A stretch of 12,473 bases of DNA from DASXTS01 sp036505275 (GTDB lineage Bacteria > Actinomycetota > Actinomycetes > Mycobacteriales > Pseudonocardiaceae). The stretch covers positions 1-12,473 of the forward strand of contig DASXTS010000264.1 of NCBI GenBank assembly GCA_036505275.1, in the 5' to 3' direction. Under the pieces are notes generated by a model. The model searched no databases and had not been told where the DNA came from. It saw only the letters and a program-made list of their open reading frames with translations. Both the position numbers and the translations under genes were made by a program. Positions 1 to 5,876 of the stretch are shown piece after piece (the stretch's first letter is position 1; each line of letters starts with the position of its first letter).

Positions 1-9
1 GGCGCTGAG

Positions 10-40
10 TTGGGCGCTGTCATACTTCCGAAGCTACACT
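10..40 (+). promoter_or_regulatory. possible promoter of the MarR-type gene
   Basis: A TTGGGC (10-15) and a TACACT (35-40) separated by 19 bp resemble -35 and -10 elements. They lie just upstream of the palindrome at 43-60 and 40 bp before the chosen start codon. The match is loose and the spacer is longer than the usual 17 bp, so this is only a suggestion. Confidence 0.25.
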
Positions 41-42
41 CT

Positions 43-60
43 CTTCACAAATCCGTGAAG
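43..60. promoter_or_regulatory. palindromic candidate operator for the adjacent MarR-type regulator
   Basis: CTTCACAAATCCGTGAAG has perfect 6-bp inverted arms (CTTCAC/GTGAAG) around a 6-bp centre. It lies 19 bp before the GTG start of the downstream MarR/GbsR-type gene and directly after a possible -10 element. MarR-family dimers commonly bind short palindromes of this size in their own promoter, so autoregulation is a reasonable inference. Binding has not been shown by anything visible here. Confidence 0.45.
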
Positions 61-79
61 TTAAGGAAGCATATAAATC

Positions 80-649
80 GTGGTTGGCAGGGCAACGGCG
101 ACAGCGAGGGTCGAGACCCCGGCGAGCGATGAGATCCTTGACCGTGACCCGGCGGCCGTGTCCCGGTTCGTCGAACGGTTCGCCGCCGCCCTGGTCGAGG
201 CCGGCATGCCACGGATGCCGTCCCGCGCCTTCGCCGCCCTGCTCACCGCCGACTCCGGCGTCCTCAGCGCCGCCGAGCTGGCGGACCTCCTGCAGGCCAG
301 CCCGGCCGCCGTGTCCGGCGCCATGCGCTACCTCACCCAGGTGAACCTGACCAGCCGTGAGCGCGAGCCCGGCTCGCGCCGGGACCGGTTCCGGGTGCAC
401 GGCGACGTCTGGTACGAGGCCAGCGTGCACCGCGACCAGCTCCTGGTGCGCTGGGAGGCGGCGCTGCGCGAGGGCATCGCCGTGCTGGGCCCCGACTCCC
501 CCGCCGGCACCCGGATGGCCGAAACGCTCGCCTTCATCGAGTTCGTCGGCGAGGAGCTGCCCCGCCTGCTCGAACGCTGGCGCGCCCGCAAGGCCGCAAT
601 GAATGAGGGCCTGGATCAGCCGGATGTCGGCCTGCCAGCGCACCCGTGA
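80..649 (+). CDS. MarR/GbsR-family winged-helix transcriptional regulator
   Basis: A 189-residue cytoplasmic DNA-binding protein. A winged helix-turn-helix covers about residues 50-106: LSAAELADLLQASPAAVSGA is the HTH, and SREREPGSRRDRFRV is the basic wing. A helical C-terminal part (about 115-172, ending LERWRARKAA) fits the dimerisation helices of GbsR-like MarR regulators. Actinobacterial relatives usually control a neighbouring drug-efflux or lipid transporter. No such gene is in the window, so the target may lie to the left. The GTG at 80 follows an AAGGAAG ribosome-binding site (63-69). The last 15 or so residues (after RKAA) do not look like the family and may come from read-through into unrelated DNA. 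The repressor role is inferred and the ligand is unknown. Confidence 0.85.
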   Translation: MVGRATATARVETPASDEILDRDPAAVSRFVERFAAALVEAGMPRMPSRAFAALLTADSGVLSAAELADLLQASPAAVSGAMRYLTQVNLTSREREPGSRRDRFRVHGDVWYEASVHRDQLLVRWEAALREGIAVLGPDSPAGTRMAETLAFIEFVGEELPRLLERWRARKAAMNEGLDQPDVGLPAHP

Positions 650-800
650 GCACACGTCGGCGGCGGCCTGCTCGTCGATCCTCATCAGCTTGATGGTGTC
701 AACACCCGTTTCTGGACGGTCGCGGCCGACATTCGGTATGACGCGGCCATCCTCGGCGTGGGCGCCACCAGGTGCGGATAGCTGAGCTCCGGCTAGGACG
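650..800. other. short gap; both strands stay open, possible remnant coding DNA
   Basis: The plus frame of the preceding regulator stays open for 43 codons past its stop (to the TAG at 779-781). It reads a plausible peptide including NTRFWTVAADIRYDAAILGV. The minus strand across roughly 595-785 is also open and reads IDEQAAADVCSRVRWQADIR. I recognise neither. The stretch has no start codon with a ribosome-binding site and no hairpin that I can see. It may be an eroded gene end or merely GC-rich DNA with few stops. Confidence 0.3.
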
Positions 801-820
801 CTAGGGACTTTGGTCCCGTC
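801..820 (+). promoter_or_regulatory. DosR (DevR) binding box upstream of the acg-like/dosR operon
   Basis: CTAGGGACTTTGGTCCCGTC matches the published DosR consensus TTSGGGACTWWAGTCCCSAA at 15 of 20 positions by eye. This includes the full GGGACTTT half and the GGTCCC half. It sits 55 bp before the chosen GTG of the Acg-like gene, which is itself 4 nt upstream of the DosR-type regulator. The box therefore implies hypoxia/NO induction and positive autoregulation of dosR. The regulator encoded next door keeps the DNA-contacting residues of DosR, which supports the assignment. Confidence 0.8.
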
Positions 821-875
821 GGTTCGGGCCGAAGCGCGCTGCCACGTGGCGCCGTTGGGGGCTGAAGATCGAGTT

Positions 876-1874
876 GTGCACGACGGCAAGGCCGCCGAGC
901 GGCCGGATGAGGGCGCGCGCCGCTTCGACGCGTGGCGTCCGCCAGAGGTCGCGGAGTCTCCGGCGGCACCCAACGCGGCCTTCGCGGCGGCGGCGCGGAC
1001 CGCGGCGCTGGTTGCTCCGCAGTTGGGCCAGCCGGTGCGGTGGCGGCTTCGGCTGCTGACGGACGGCGTCGAGCCGGGCGCCGAGCTGCACGCCGGGCCG
1101 AGCAGCTGCCCGACGGTGGACCCGATTGGCCGCGGTCGGGCCATCACCGGCGGCGCGGTGGTGCGCAACCTGGAGCTCGCCATCGCGAACCTCGGGCACG
1201 AACCGCGGGTGCGGCAGCTGCCTGACCTGGACAATCCACTGCACCTGGCCACGGTGACCATGGGTGACCGCGATGACCGCCGCCCCGATCCGGCCGAGCG
1301 GCTGCTGCACCTGGCGATGCCGCACCGGCGAAGCCATCCGCTGCCGTTCGCGCGGCGCCCGATCGGGGTTCCGCTGGACGGCCGGCTGCACGAGGCGGCC
1401 CTGCGCGGCGGTGTGCGGACCCTGGCGCTGAGCGGCAATCGGCTGCGCACCGTCGGCACGGTGCTGGCCGCGGCAATCACCGACCGCCGCCACGGTGAGG
1501 ACCAGCTCGCCGATCTGGCCGACTGGTTCCCTGCGGACGCCGAGGGCTGCCTGAGGGCCTGTGGCGCCGTGCTGATCGAGCAGCTGAGCCGCGGCGCGCT
1601 CGTGCTGCTCACCACCGAGGCCGATCGGCCACCGGACTGGCTGCGGGCCGGCTGGGAGCTGCAGAACGCATGGCTCACCGCGGTGAGCCGCGGGCTGGCC
1701 GTCTCAGTGGTCGGCGGCGTCCTGGACGCACCGGGGGTGCGTGCCGCGCTGGCCACCCGGCTGCGGTTGGACGGCTGCCCGCAGCTGCTGCTGCGAGCGG
1801 GATGGCCGAAGCGAGCGGACCCAGCGCGTCGCGAGGACCGGCTGTTGATCGGGGCGGGGTCTGGCTTACGGTGA
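876..1874 (+). CDS. Acg-family nitroreductase-fold protein (Rv2032-like), divergent flavin site
   Basis: A 332-residue protein matching the Acg family (DosR-regulated nitroreductase-fold proteins such as Rv2032, about 330 residues). Recognisable family stretches are VDPIGRGRAITGGAVVRNLELAI (residues 81-103), HRRSHPLPF (150-158) and a C-terminal PDWLRAGWELQNAWLTAVSRGLA segment. In most relatives an N-terminal PSxHNTQPW motif contacts FMN. Here the matching stretch is APQLGQPVRW (47-56), so the flavin site is altered and binding is doubtful. I chose the GTG at 876 because it gives the family length. The in-frame TTG at 810 lies inside the DosR box, and a GTG at 846 is possible. No strong ribosome-binding site is seen. 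The stop is 4 nt before dosR, indicating one operon. The enzymatic role is unproven; relatives are proposed to store or sequester flavin. Confidence 0.78.
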   Translation: MHDGKAAERPDEGARRFDAWRPPEVAESPAAPNAAFAAAARTAALVAPQLGQPVRWRLRLLTDGVEPGAELHAGPSSCPTVDPIGRGRAITGGAVVRNLELAIANLGHEPRVRQLPDLDNPLHLATVTMGDRDDRRPDPAERLLHLAMPHRRSHPLPFARRPIGVPLDGRLHEAALRGGVRTLALSGNRLRTVGTVLAAAITDRRHGEDQLADLADWFPADAEGCLRACGAVLIEQLSRGALVLLTTEADRPPDWLRAGWELQNAWLTAVSRGLAVSVVGGVLDAPGVRAALATRLRLDGCPQLLLRAGWPKRADPARREDRLLIGAGSGLR

Positions 1875-1878
1875 CCGT

Positions 1879-2553
1879 ATGGTTGCCGACCGCATGGCCT
1901 CCGATGGCCGCGCCGTGCGGGTGTTCCTGCTCGACGACCACGAGGTGGTCCGGCAGGGGCTGAAGGCGCTGCTGGAAACCCAGCCCGACCTGGTCGTGGT
2001 CGGCGAGGCGGCCAACGCCGCGGAGGCACTGGCCAGGGCGCCGGCGCTGCGGCCGGACGTGGCGGTGCTCGATGTGCGGCTGCCCGACGGCGACGGCATG
2101 CAGGTCTGCCGCCAGCTACGGACCGTGCTGCCCGCGCTGGCCTGCCTGATGCTCACCTCCTTCGCCGACGACGAGGCGCTGTTCAACTCGGTAATGGCCG
2201 GTGCGGCCGGCTATGTGCTCAAGGAGCTGCGTGGTGCCGACCTGGTGCAGGCGATCCGCACGGTGGCGGCCGGCGGCTCGCTGCTCGACCCGACCGCAAC
2301 TCGTCAGCTGCTGAGCCGGCTGCGCGCAGCCAACGAATCGGTGGCCGACCCGCTGCAACGGCTCACTGAGCAGGAGCGCAAGGTGCTCGAACTGATCGGC
2401 AAGGGCATGACCAACCGGCAGATCGGCGGCGAGCTGTTCCTGGCCGAGAAGACCGTGAAGAACTACGTGTCCAGCCTGCTCGCCAAGCTCGGCATGCAGC
2501 GCCGCACCCAGGCCGCCGTGCTCGCCACCGAGTTGCGCAGGGAGCACCGTTAG
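1879..2553 (+). CDS. dosR: DosR/DevR-type NarL-family response regulator
   Basis: A 224-residue two-component response regulator that activates dormancy genes under hypoxia, NO or CO. The receiver domain covers about residues 13-130, with the acidic pair D19-D20, phospho-acceptor D65 (VLDVRLPDGDG), T93 and K115. The LuxR-type HTH covers about 160-218. The stretch EKTVKNYVSSLLAKLGMQRR matches mycobacterial DosR nearly residue for residue, including the DNA-contacting lysines and asparagine (here K191, K194, N195). The ATG at 1879 lies 4 nt after the Acg-like gene; an ATG at 1894 would remove only five residues. The DosR box at 801-820 suggests self-activation. Its stop overlaps that of the cognate kinase, which is convergent here. 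In Mycobacterium dosR and dosS are in tandem, so this arrangement differs. Confidence 0.95.
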   Translation: MVADRMASDGRAVRVFLLDDHEVVRQGLKALLETQPDLVVVGEAANAAEALARAPALRPDVAVLDVRLPDGDGMQVCRQLRTVLPALACLMLTSFADDEALFNSVMAGAAGYVLKELRGADLVQAIRTVAAGGSLLDPTATRQLLSRLRAANESVADPLQRLTEQERKVLELIGKGMTNRQIGGELFLAEKTVKNYVSSLLAKLGMQRRTQAAVLATELRREHR

Positions 2554-4169
2554 GCGCTCGCGGCCGGCGCCGCCCAGCGCAGCACCGTGCCCGGCTGCCC
2601 GGTACCGATGGTGAGTTCGCCGCCGAGCTGGTCGGCCCTGGCCGCCATGTTGTCCAGCCCGCTTCGCCGCTCTGACGCGTCGGCCATGCCGATACCGTCG
2701 TCGCTGATCTGAAGGACCAGCCGGTCGCGGGCCGACACCAGAATGCTGACCGAGGTGGCGTGTGCGTGCCGTGCCACGTTGGACAATGCCTCGCGGAGCA
2801 CGGCAAGCAACTGCTCGGCCGCCGGCTCGCCGACCGTGGTGTCGACCAGCCCGTCGAACTGCAGGGATGGCGCGAAGCCGAGGGTGGCGGTCGCGGCGTC
2901 GACCACATCGAGGATCTTGGCACGCAGGCTCAAGGACCGGTCGACCGGCTGCTGCAGGGCGAACACAGTGGTACGGATCTCCTTGATCGTCGCGTCCAGG
3001 TCGCCCACGGCGCGGCCGATCGCCCGGCGGGCGTTGGCCGGGTCGACGTCGATCAGGTTGGCCGCGCCCTGCAGCGCCATGCCCGTTGCGAAGAGCCGCT
3101 GGATCACCAGGTCGTGCAGGTTGCGCGCTATCCGGTCCCGGTCGGCAAAGAGCGACAGCGCCTCGCTGTCGCGGCGCCGCTCGCCCAGCTCGCAGGCCAG
3201 CTCGGCCTGCTCGGCGAAGCTGCGCAGGGTATCGAGGTCCTGGCCGGCGAACGAGGGCTCGCCGCGCGGCCGGGACGCGGTGAGCACCCCCCTGGTGTGC
3301 CCGGCCGCGCTCAGGGGCGCCAGCAGGGCGGCACCGACGGTCGGCAGCTCGGGCTTGTCCGCCTGGTAGTCCGTGACTTCGGTGTCGCTGAGGTTGAGCG
3401 CGATGCCGTCCCGGAACACCTGGCCGGTGAGTGTCTTCTCCGGGTGCAGGACCAGCCCGATGGAGGAGCCCATGGTCTCGCCGACCCCGGCCATCACCCG
3501 GAGCGTGCCGTCCTCGGCGGGCAGCATGACCCCGGCGTCGGTGGCGTGGGTGAGCTCTCGGACGTGCTGGGCGATGCGGGTGAAGACCTCGCTGTCCTCG
3601 GCGCCGGAGAGCAGCAGCCTGGTCACCTCGGATGCGGCCAGCAGCAATTCCTCCCGATACCGGCTCTGCTCGAAGAGCCTGGCGTTCTCCACCGCAATGC
3701 CGGCCGTCGTGGCCAGCGCGAGCGCGACGCGTTCGTCATCGGCGGTGAACTCGTCGCCCGACCGCTTGTCGGTCAGATAGAGGATTCCGAAAACAGTGTC
3801 CCTGACCCGGATCGGCACGCCGAGGAGGCTGCGCATCGGCGGGTGCACCGGCGGGAAGCCGACGGCCCGCGGGTGCGTGGTCACGTCCGCCAGCCGGATC
3901 GGCTCGTCCATCCGCAGGCCGAGCAGACCGCAGAGGGTGGGCGGCTTGCCGATCGCGTCCGCGGTCGCCTGGTCCATCCCGACGTACACCAGCTCGTCCA
4001 GCCCGGTGCCGTCCTCGGCCAGCACGCCGACCGCGCCGTACCTGGCGTCGATCAGGTCGATGGCGGCGGAGACGATCCTGCGCAGCACCGGCCTCAGGTC
4101 CAGGTCGGCGCCGACCGCCGCCACGGCGTCGAGCAGCCTGGCGTGGCTCAGCGTCTGTTGATCGGGCAC
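2550..4169 (-). CDS. dosS: DosS/DosT-type haem-sensing histidine kinase
   Basis: A 539-residue soluble sensor kinase with two GAF domains (about 18-165 and 185-330), a HisKA_3 dimerisation/phospho-acceptor helix (DRIARNLHDLVIQRLFATGM, H352) and an HATPase_c domain (N-box LREALSNVARHA, N464; DDGIGM, 490-495; RWAAP end). It would phosphorylate the adjacent DosR. In mycobacterial DosS the first GAF domain binds haem through H149, with distal Y171. The corresponding stretches here are VHPPMRSLLGVP (H109) and LYLTDK (Y131), and the 22-residue spacing is kept, so haem-based O2/NO/CO sensing is likely. The N-terminus is shorter than in DosS (about 578 residues). The GTG start is preceded by GGAGG at 4180-4184, 10 nt away. 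No transmembrane segment is seen. Confidence 0.95.
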   Translation of the reverse strand: MPDQQTLSHARLLDAVAAVGADLDLRPVLRRIVSAAIDLIDARYGAVGVLAEDGTGLDELVYVGMDQATADAIGKPPTLCGLLGLRMDEPIRLADVTTHPRAVGFPPVHPPMRSLLGVPIRVRDTVFGILYLTDKRSGDEFTADDERVALALATTAGIAVENARLFEQSRYREELLLAASEVTRLLLSGAEDSEVFTRIAQHVRELTHATDAGVMLPAEDGTLRVMAGVGETMGSSIGLVLHPEKTLTGQVFRDGIALNLSDTEVTDYQADKPELPTVGAALLAPLSAAGHTRGVLTASRPRGEPSFAGQDLDTLRSFAEQAELACELGERRRDSEALSLFADRDRIARNLHDLVIQRLFATGMALQGAANLIDVDPANARRAIGRAVGDLDATIKEIRTTVFALQQPVDRSLSLRAKILDVVDAATATLGFAPSLQFDGLVDTTVGEPAAEQLLAVLREALSNVARHAHATSVSILVSARDRLVLQISDDGIGMADASERRSGLDNMAARADQLGGELTIGTGQPGTVLRWAAPAASA

Positions 4170-4246
4170 GGTCGGTCTACCTCCGCAGACTTAACGACGA
4201 TCTTCCCCGGTTGGTATGGTGCGCGGTACGTGCCGATCGGTGTCGG

Positions 4247-4266
4247 TTCGGGACGAAAGTCCCACC
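4247..4266. promoter_or_regulatory. DosR (DevR) binding box between dosS and the CBS-domain gene
   Basis: TTCGGGACGAAAGTCCCACC matches the DosR consensus TTSGGGACTWWAGTCCCSAA at 16 of 20 positions by eye. The left half and centre fit except for one base. It lies in the 200-bp divergent gap, 103 bp before the CBS gene's ATG and 77 bp before the kinase start. It could control either or both. The homologous CBS protein of Mycobacterium (hypoxic response protein 1) is a known DosR target. Confidence 0.85.
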
Positions 4267-4268
4267 CA

Positions 4269-4288
4269 TCGGGGACATTTGATTGCTG
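4269..4288 (+). promoter_or_regulatory. weak secondary DosR box
   Basis: The sequence starting TCGGGGACATTTG repeats the GGGAC-AT half of the DosR box exactly 22 bp after the primary box; the right half is degenerate (about 11 of 20 consensus positions). Paired strong and weak boxes spaced by helical turns are typical of DosR promoters. A TAGTAG (4293-4298) just downstream could serve as the -10 element of the CBS gene promoter, but that is a guess. Confidence 0.4.
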
Positions 4289-4369
4289 TCCGTAGTAGGT
4301 GGTTACCGTGCACACTGGGACTATCGGTACGGAGAACCGCCGGCCACAGGGCCGGTGGAGGGGGTCACG

Positions 4370-4807
4370 ATGAGTAGTAGTCCGGCGGCTCGAACCACGG
4401 CCACCGAACATCCGACGATTCAGTCAGGTCGCCGAATGGTGGCCGTGCACCCGGACGCGGACGCCTTCACCGCCCTCACCGTGATGCGGCGCAACGAGGT
4501 CCGCCACCTCCCAGTCGTGGTCGACCAGCGCTGCGTCGGAATCCTCACCGAGTCTGACCTGGTGCGGGGGCTGGCGTCCGGGCGCAGCGCTGCCGAACTC
4601 ACCGCCGAGGAGCTGTGCCACTCGCCGGCCCCGTCCGTGCCCGCCGGCTCGAGCCTGCAGACCATGGCGAACGCGATGATCGACGCTGACGTCGACGCCC
4701 TGATCCTGGTCAGCCGCGGGGTGATGGTAGGCATGGTGACCAGCACCGACGTGCTCGGCGCCGTCACCGCCAAGTGGCGAGAGGCCTCGGCGCCGGCCGT
4801 TCGCTGA
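4370..4807 (+). CDS. two-CBS-domain protein, hypoxic response protein 1-like
   Basis: A 145-residue soluble protein consisting of two CBS domains in tandem (about residues 15-68 and 83-136). Typical motifs are VRHLPVV, GILTESDLV, DALILV and VGMVTSTDVL. CBS pairs usually form a Bateman module that binds an adenosyl ligand; size and layout match Hrp1 (Rv2626c), whose ligand and job remain unclear. The ATG at 4370 follows a GGAGGGGG ribosome-binding site (4357-4364). An in-frame TTG at 4283 has no such site and would lie inside the weak DosR box. The leader of about 70-100 nt carries the DosR boxes, so induction by the neighbouring DosS-DosR system is the straightforward inference. Confidence 0.93.
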   Translation: MSSSPAARTTATEHPTIQSGRRMVAVHPDADAFTALTVMRRNEVRHLPVVVDQRCVGILTESDLVRGLASGRSAAELTAEELCHSPAPSVPAGSSLQTMANAMIDADVDALILVSRGVMVGMVTSTDVLGAVTAKWREASAPAVR

Positions 4808-4865
4808 GCCGGTGGTACTGTAGTCGGTGATCTTGATGCCCGTCCGCTCAGCTCCGGAGGGCCTG

Positions 4866-5084
4866 GTGTCCACCGACTCCGAGACCACGTCCGAGTTTCC
4901 GGACCGCCAGCACATCGACCTGTCCCGCGATCCCACGCCGGGCCACCCGGACCACGCGCTACCGGACGACGCCGAGGCGCCGCACCCGCTCGTCGACCTG
5001 TCCCGCGACCCGACGCCGGGCCAGCCGGACCACGCGCTGCCGGAAGACGACTCGGAAGACGACTCGGCCGGGAACGGGGGCTGA
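4866..5084 (+). CDS. small acidic proline-rich protein with a duplicated 19-residue motif, unknown function
   Basis: A 72-residue protein that I cannot assign to a family. Residues 17-35 (IDLSRDPTPGHPDHALPDD) recur at 43-61 (VDLSRDPTPGQPDHALPED) with a 26-residue period; four positions differ, all mild changes. Flanks are rich in Asp, Glu, Ser and Pro, and the tail is DDSEDDSAGNGG. There is no signal peptide, membrane segment or cysteine. Likely unstructured and strongly acidic. The GTG at 4866 is chosen because a CCGGAGGG ribosome-binding site (4854-4861) lies 4 nt upstream; in-frame starts at 4827 (GTG) and 4836 (ATG) lack one. It follows the CBS gene by 58 nt and may share its transcript. 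It ends 12 nt from the convergent aldolase. The difference at synonymous sites between the two repeats supports real coding. Confidence 0.72.
   Translation: MSTDSETTSEFPDRQHIDLSRDPTPGHPDHALPDDAEAPHPLVDLSRDPTPGQPDHALPEDDSEDDSAGNGG
4914..5048 (+). repeat. in-gene duplication, two 57-bp units with 78-bp period
   Basis: Units at 4914-4970 and 4992-5048 encode the duplicated DLSRDPTPG-PDHALP motif. DNA identity is high but several differences fall at third codon positions (for example GAT CCC ACG versus GAC CCG ACG). This suggests an old duplication kept under protein-level selection. Confidence 0.8.
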
Positions 5085-5096
5085 CCGCCGGCCGGG

Positions 5097-5876
5097 TCAA
5101 CTCAGGCTGCGCGGCGCGCCGTACCCGCGGGCGGCGAGCTCGGCGCCGACCGCGGCCAGCTCGTCCGCGCCGAGGATCCGTGGTCGGCCGAGCACGGCCG
5201 CCCGGCAGTACACCTCCGCGAGCCATTCCAGCAGCTCCAGCCGGTCGCACGCCTGCTCGATACCGTCCCCGCAGGCCACCGAGCCGTGATTGCGCATGAT
5301 CGCGGCGTGCCGGCCGGCCAGCGCGGTCGCCACATTCGCGGCGAGCTGCGCCGAGCCGAACATGGCGTACTCGGCCACCCGCACCACGCCGCCGAGCAGC
5401 ACCGTGTTGTAGTGCACCGGGGGCAGCTCGTCGTGGCTGCAGCCGACCGCGATGGACGCCGGAGCGTGTGCATGGGCCACCGCCCCGGCGCCGGTCGACC
5501 GGTACACCGCCAGGTGCAACGGCAGCTCCGAGGTGGGTTCCAGCCGCCCGTCGCACACCGTGCCGTCGGCGGCGGTCACCGCTGTGATCATGTCCGGGGT
5601 GAGCCGGCCGAGATCACCGCCGGTCGGGGTCACCAGCACCCTCGCACCGACGCGCACCGACAGGTTGCCCGCGGTGCCGATCACCAGGCGGCGCTCGGCC
5701 AGCCATCGCCCGGCCGCCACCAGCGCCGCCCGCTCCCGCTCATACCGCACTGGCTCGGCCCATACTGGCTCGGCCCATACTGGCTCGGCCCACACTGGCT
5801 CGGCCCACACTGGCTCGGCCCACACTGGCTCGGCCCATTCGGCGAGGATGTGACATTTCCCCACTCTAGGCAGCAC
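5097..5876 (-). CDS. class II (zinc) aldolase, L-fuculose-phosphate aldolase-like, with AEPVW-repeat N-terminus
   Basis: A class II aldolase/adducin-family protein, 259 residues from the GTG at 5876. The catalytic domain starts near residue 45. Motifs are GTAGNLSVR (67-75), SELPLH with acidic E117, zinc ligands HAH (H135, H137) and the third ligand in IMRNHG (H197). Such enzymes reversibly cleave sugar phosphates such as fuculose-1-phosphate; the substrate is not determined here. Before the domain come six copies of a five-residue unit (AEPVW five times, then AEPVR) encoded by a 15-bp tandem repeat. The start is uncertain. The GTG at 5876 has GAGGA 9 nt upstream; the GTG at 5864 is weaker; the GTG at 5750, at the end of the repeats, gives 217 residues, the usual family length, but no ribosome-binding site. 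It is divergent from the urate genes and convergent with the small acidic gene. Confidence 0.85.
   Translation of the reverse strand: MLPRVGKCHILAEWAEPVWAEPVWAEPVWAEPVWAEPVWAEPVRYERERAALVAAGRWLAERRLVIGTAGNLSVRVGARVLVTPTGGDLGRLTPDMITAVTAADGTVCDGRLEPTSELPLHLAVYRSTGAGAVAHAHAPASIAVGCSHDELPPVHYNTVLLGGVVRVAEYAMFGSAQLAANVATALAGRHAAIMRNHGSVACGDGIEQACDRLELLEWLAEVYCRAAVLGRPRILGADELAAVGAELAARGYGAPRSLS
5749..5838. repeat. tandem repeat, six copies of a 15-bp unit
   Basis: Six consecutive head-to-tail copies of ACTGGCTCGGCCCAT/C begin at 5749, 5764, 5779, 5794, 5809 and 5824. The only variation is the last base: T, T, C, C, C, T. The unit length is a multiple of three, so copy-number change would not shift the aldolase frame. 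On the minus strand it encodes Ala-Glu-Pro-Val-Trp. Near-perfect identity means recent expansion. Confidence 0.97.

Noticed and set aside
810..875. TTG start at 810 for the Acg-like gene
   Set aside because: It lies inside the DosR box, so the transcript could not begin upstream of it in the expected way; the added residues do not resemble the family.
20..2029. Long open frame on the minus strand (669 codons) opposite the MarR-type, acg-like and dosR genes
   Set aside because: It is antisense to three genes with clear family motifs and reads Arg/Ser/Pro/Ala-rich, as expected of a GC-rich shadow frame. Only the part near 595-785 is kept as an open question.
2760..4295. Long plus-strand open frame opposite the dosS kinase
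   Set aside because: The minus strand carries an intact kinase with all catalytic motifs; the plus reading is low-complexity and has no recognisable domain.
5084..5099. Bidirectional terminator between the small acidic gene and the aldolase
   Set aside because: The GC-rich dyad around CCGGCCGG is very short and has no T-run on either strand.
5749..5838. CRISPR-like array
   Set aside because: The 15-bp units are directly adjacent with no spacers and are in frame with a protein, so this is a coding tandem repeat.
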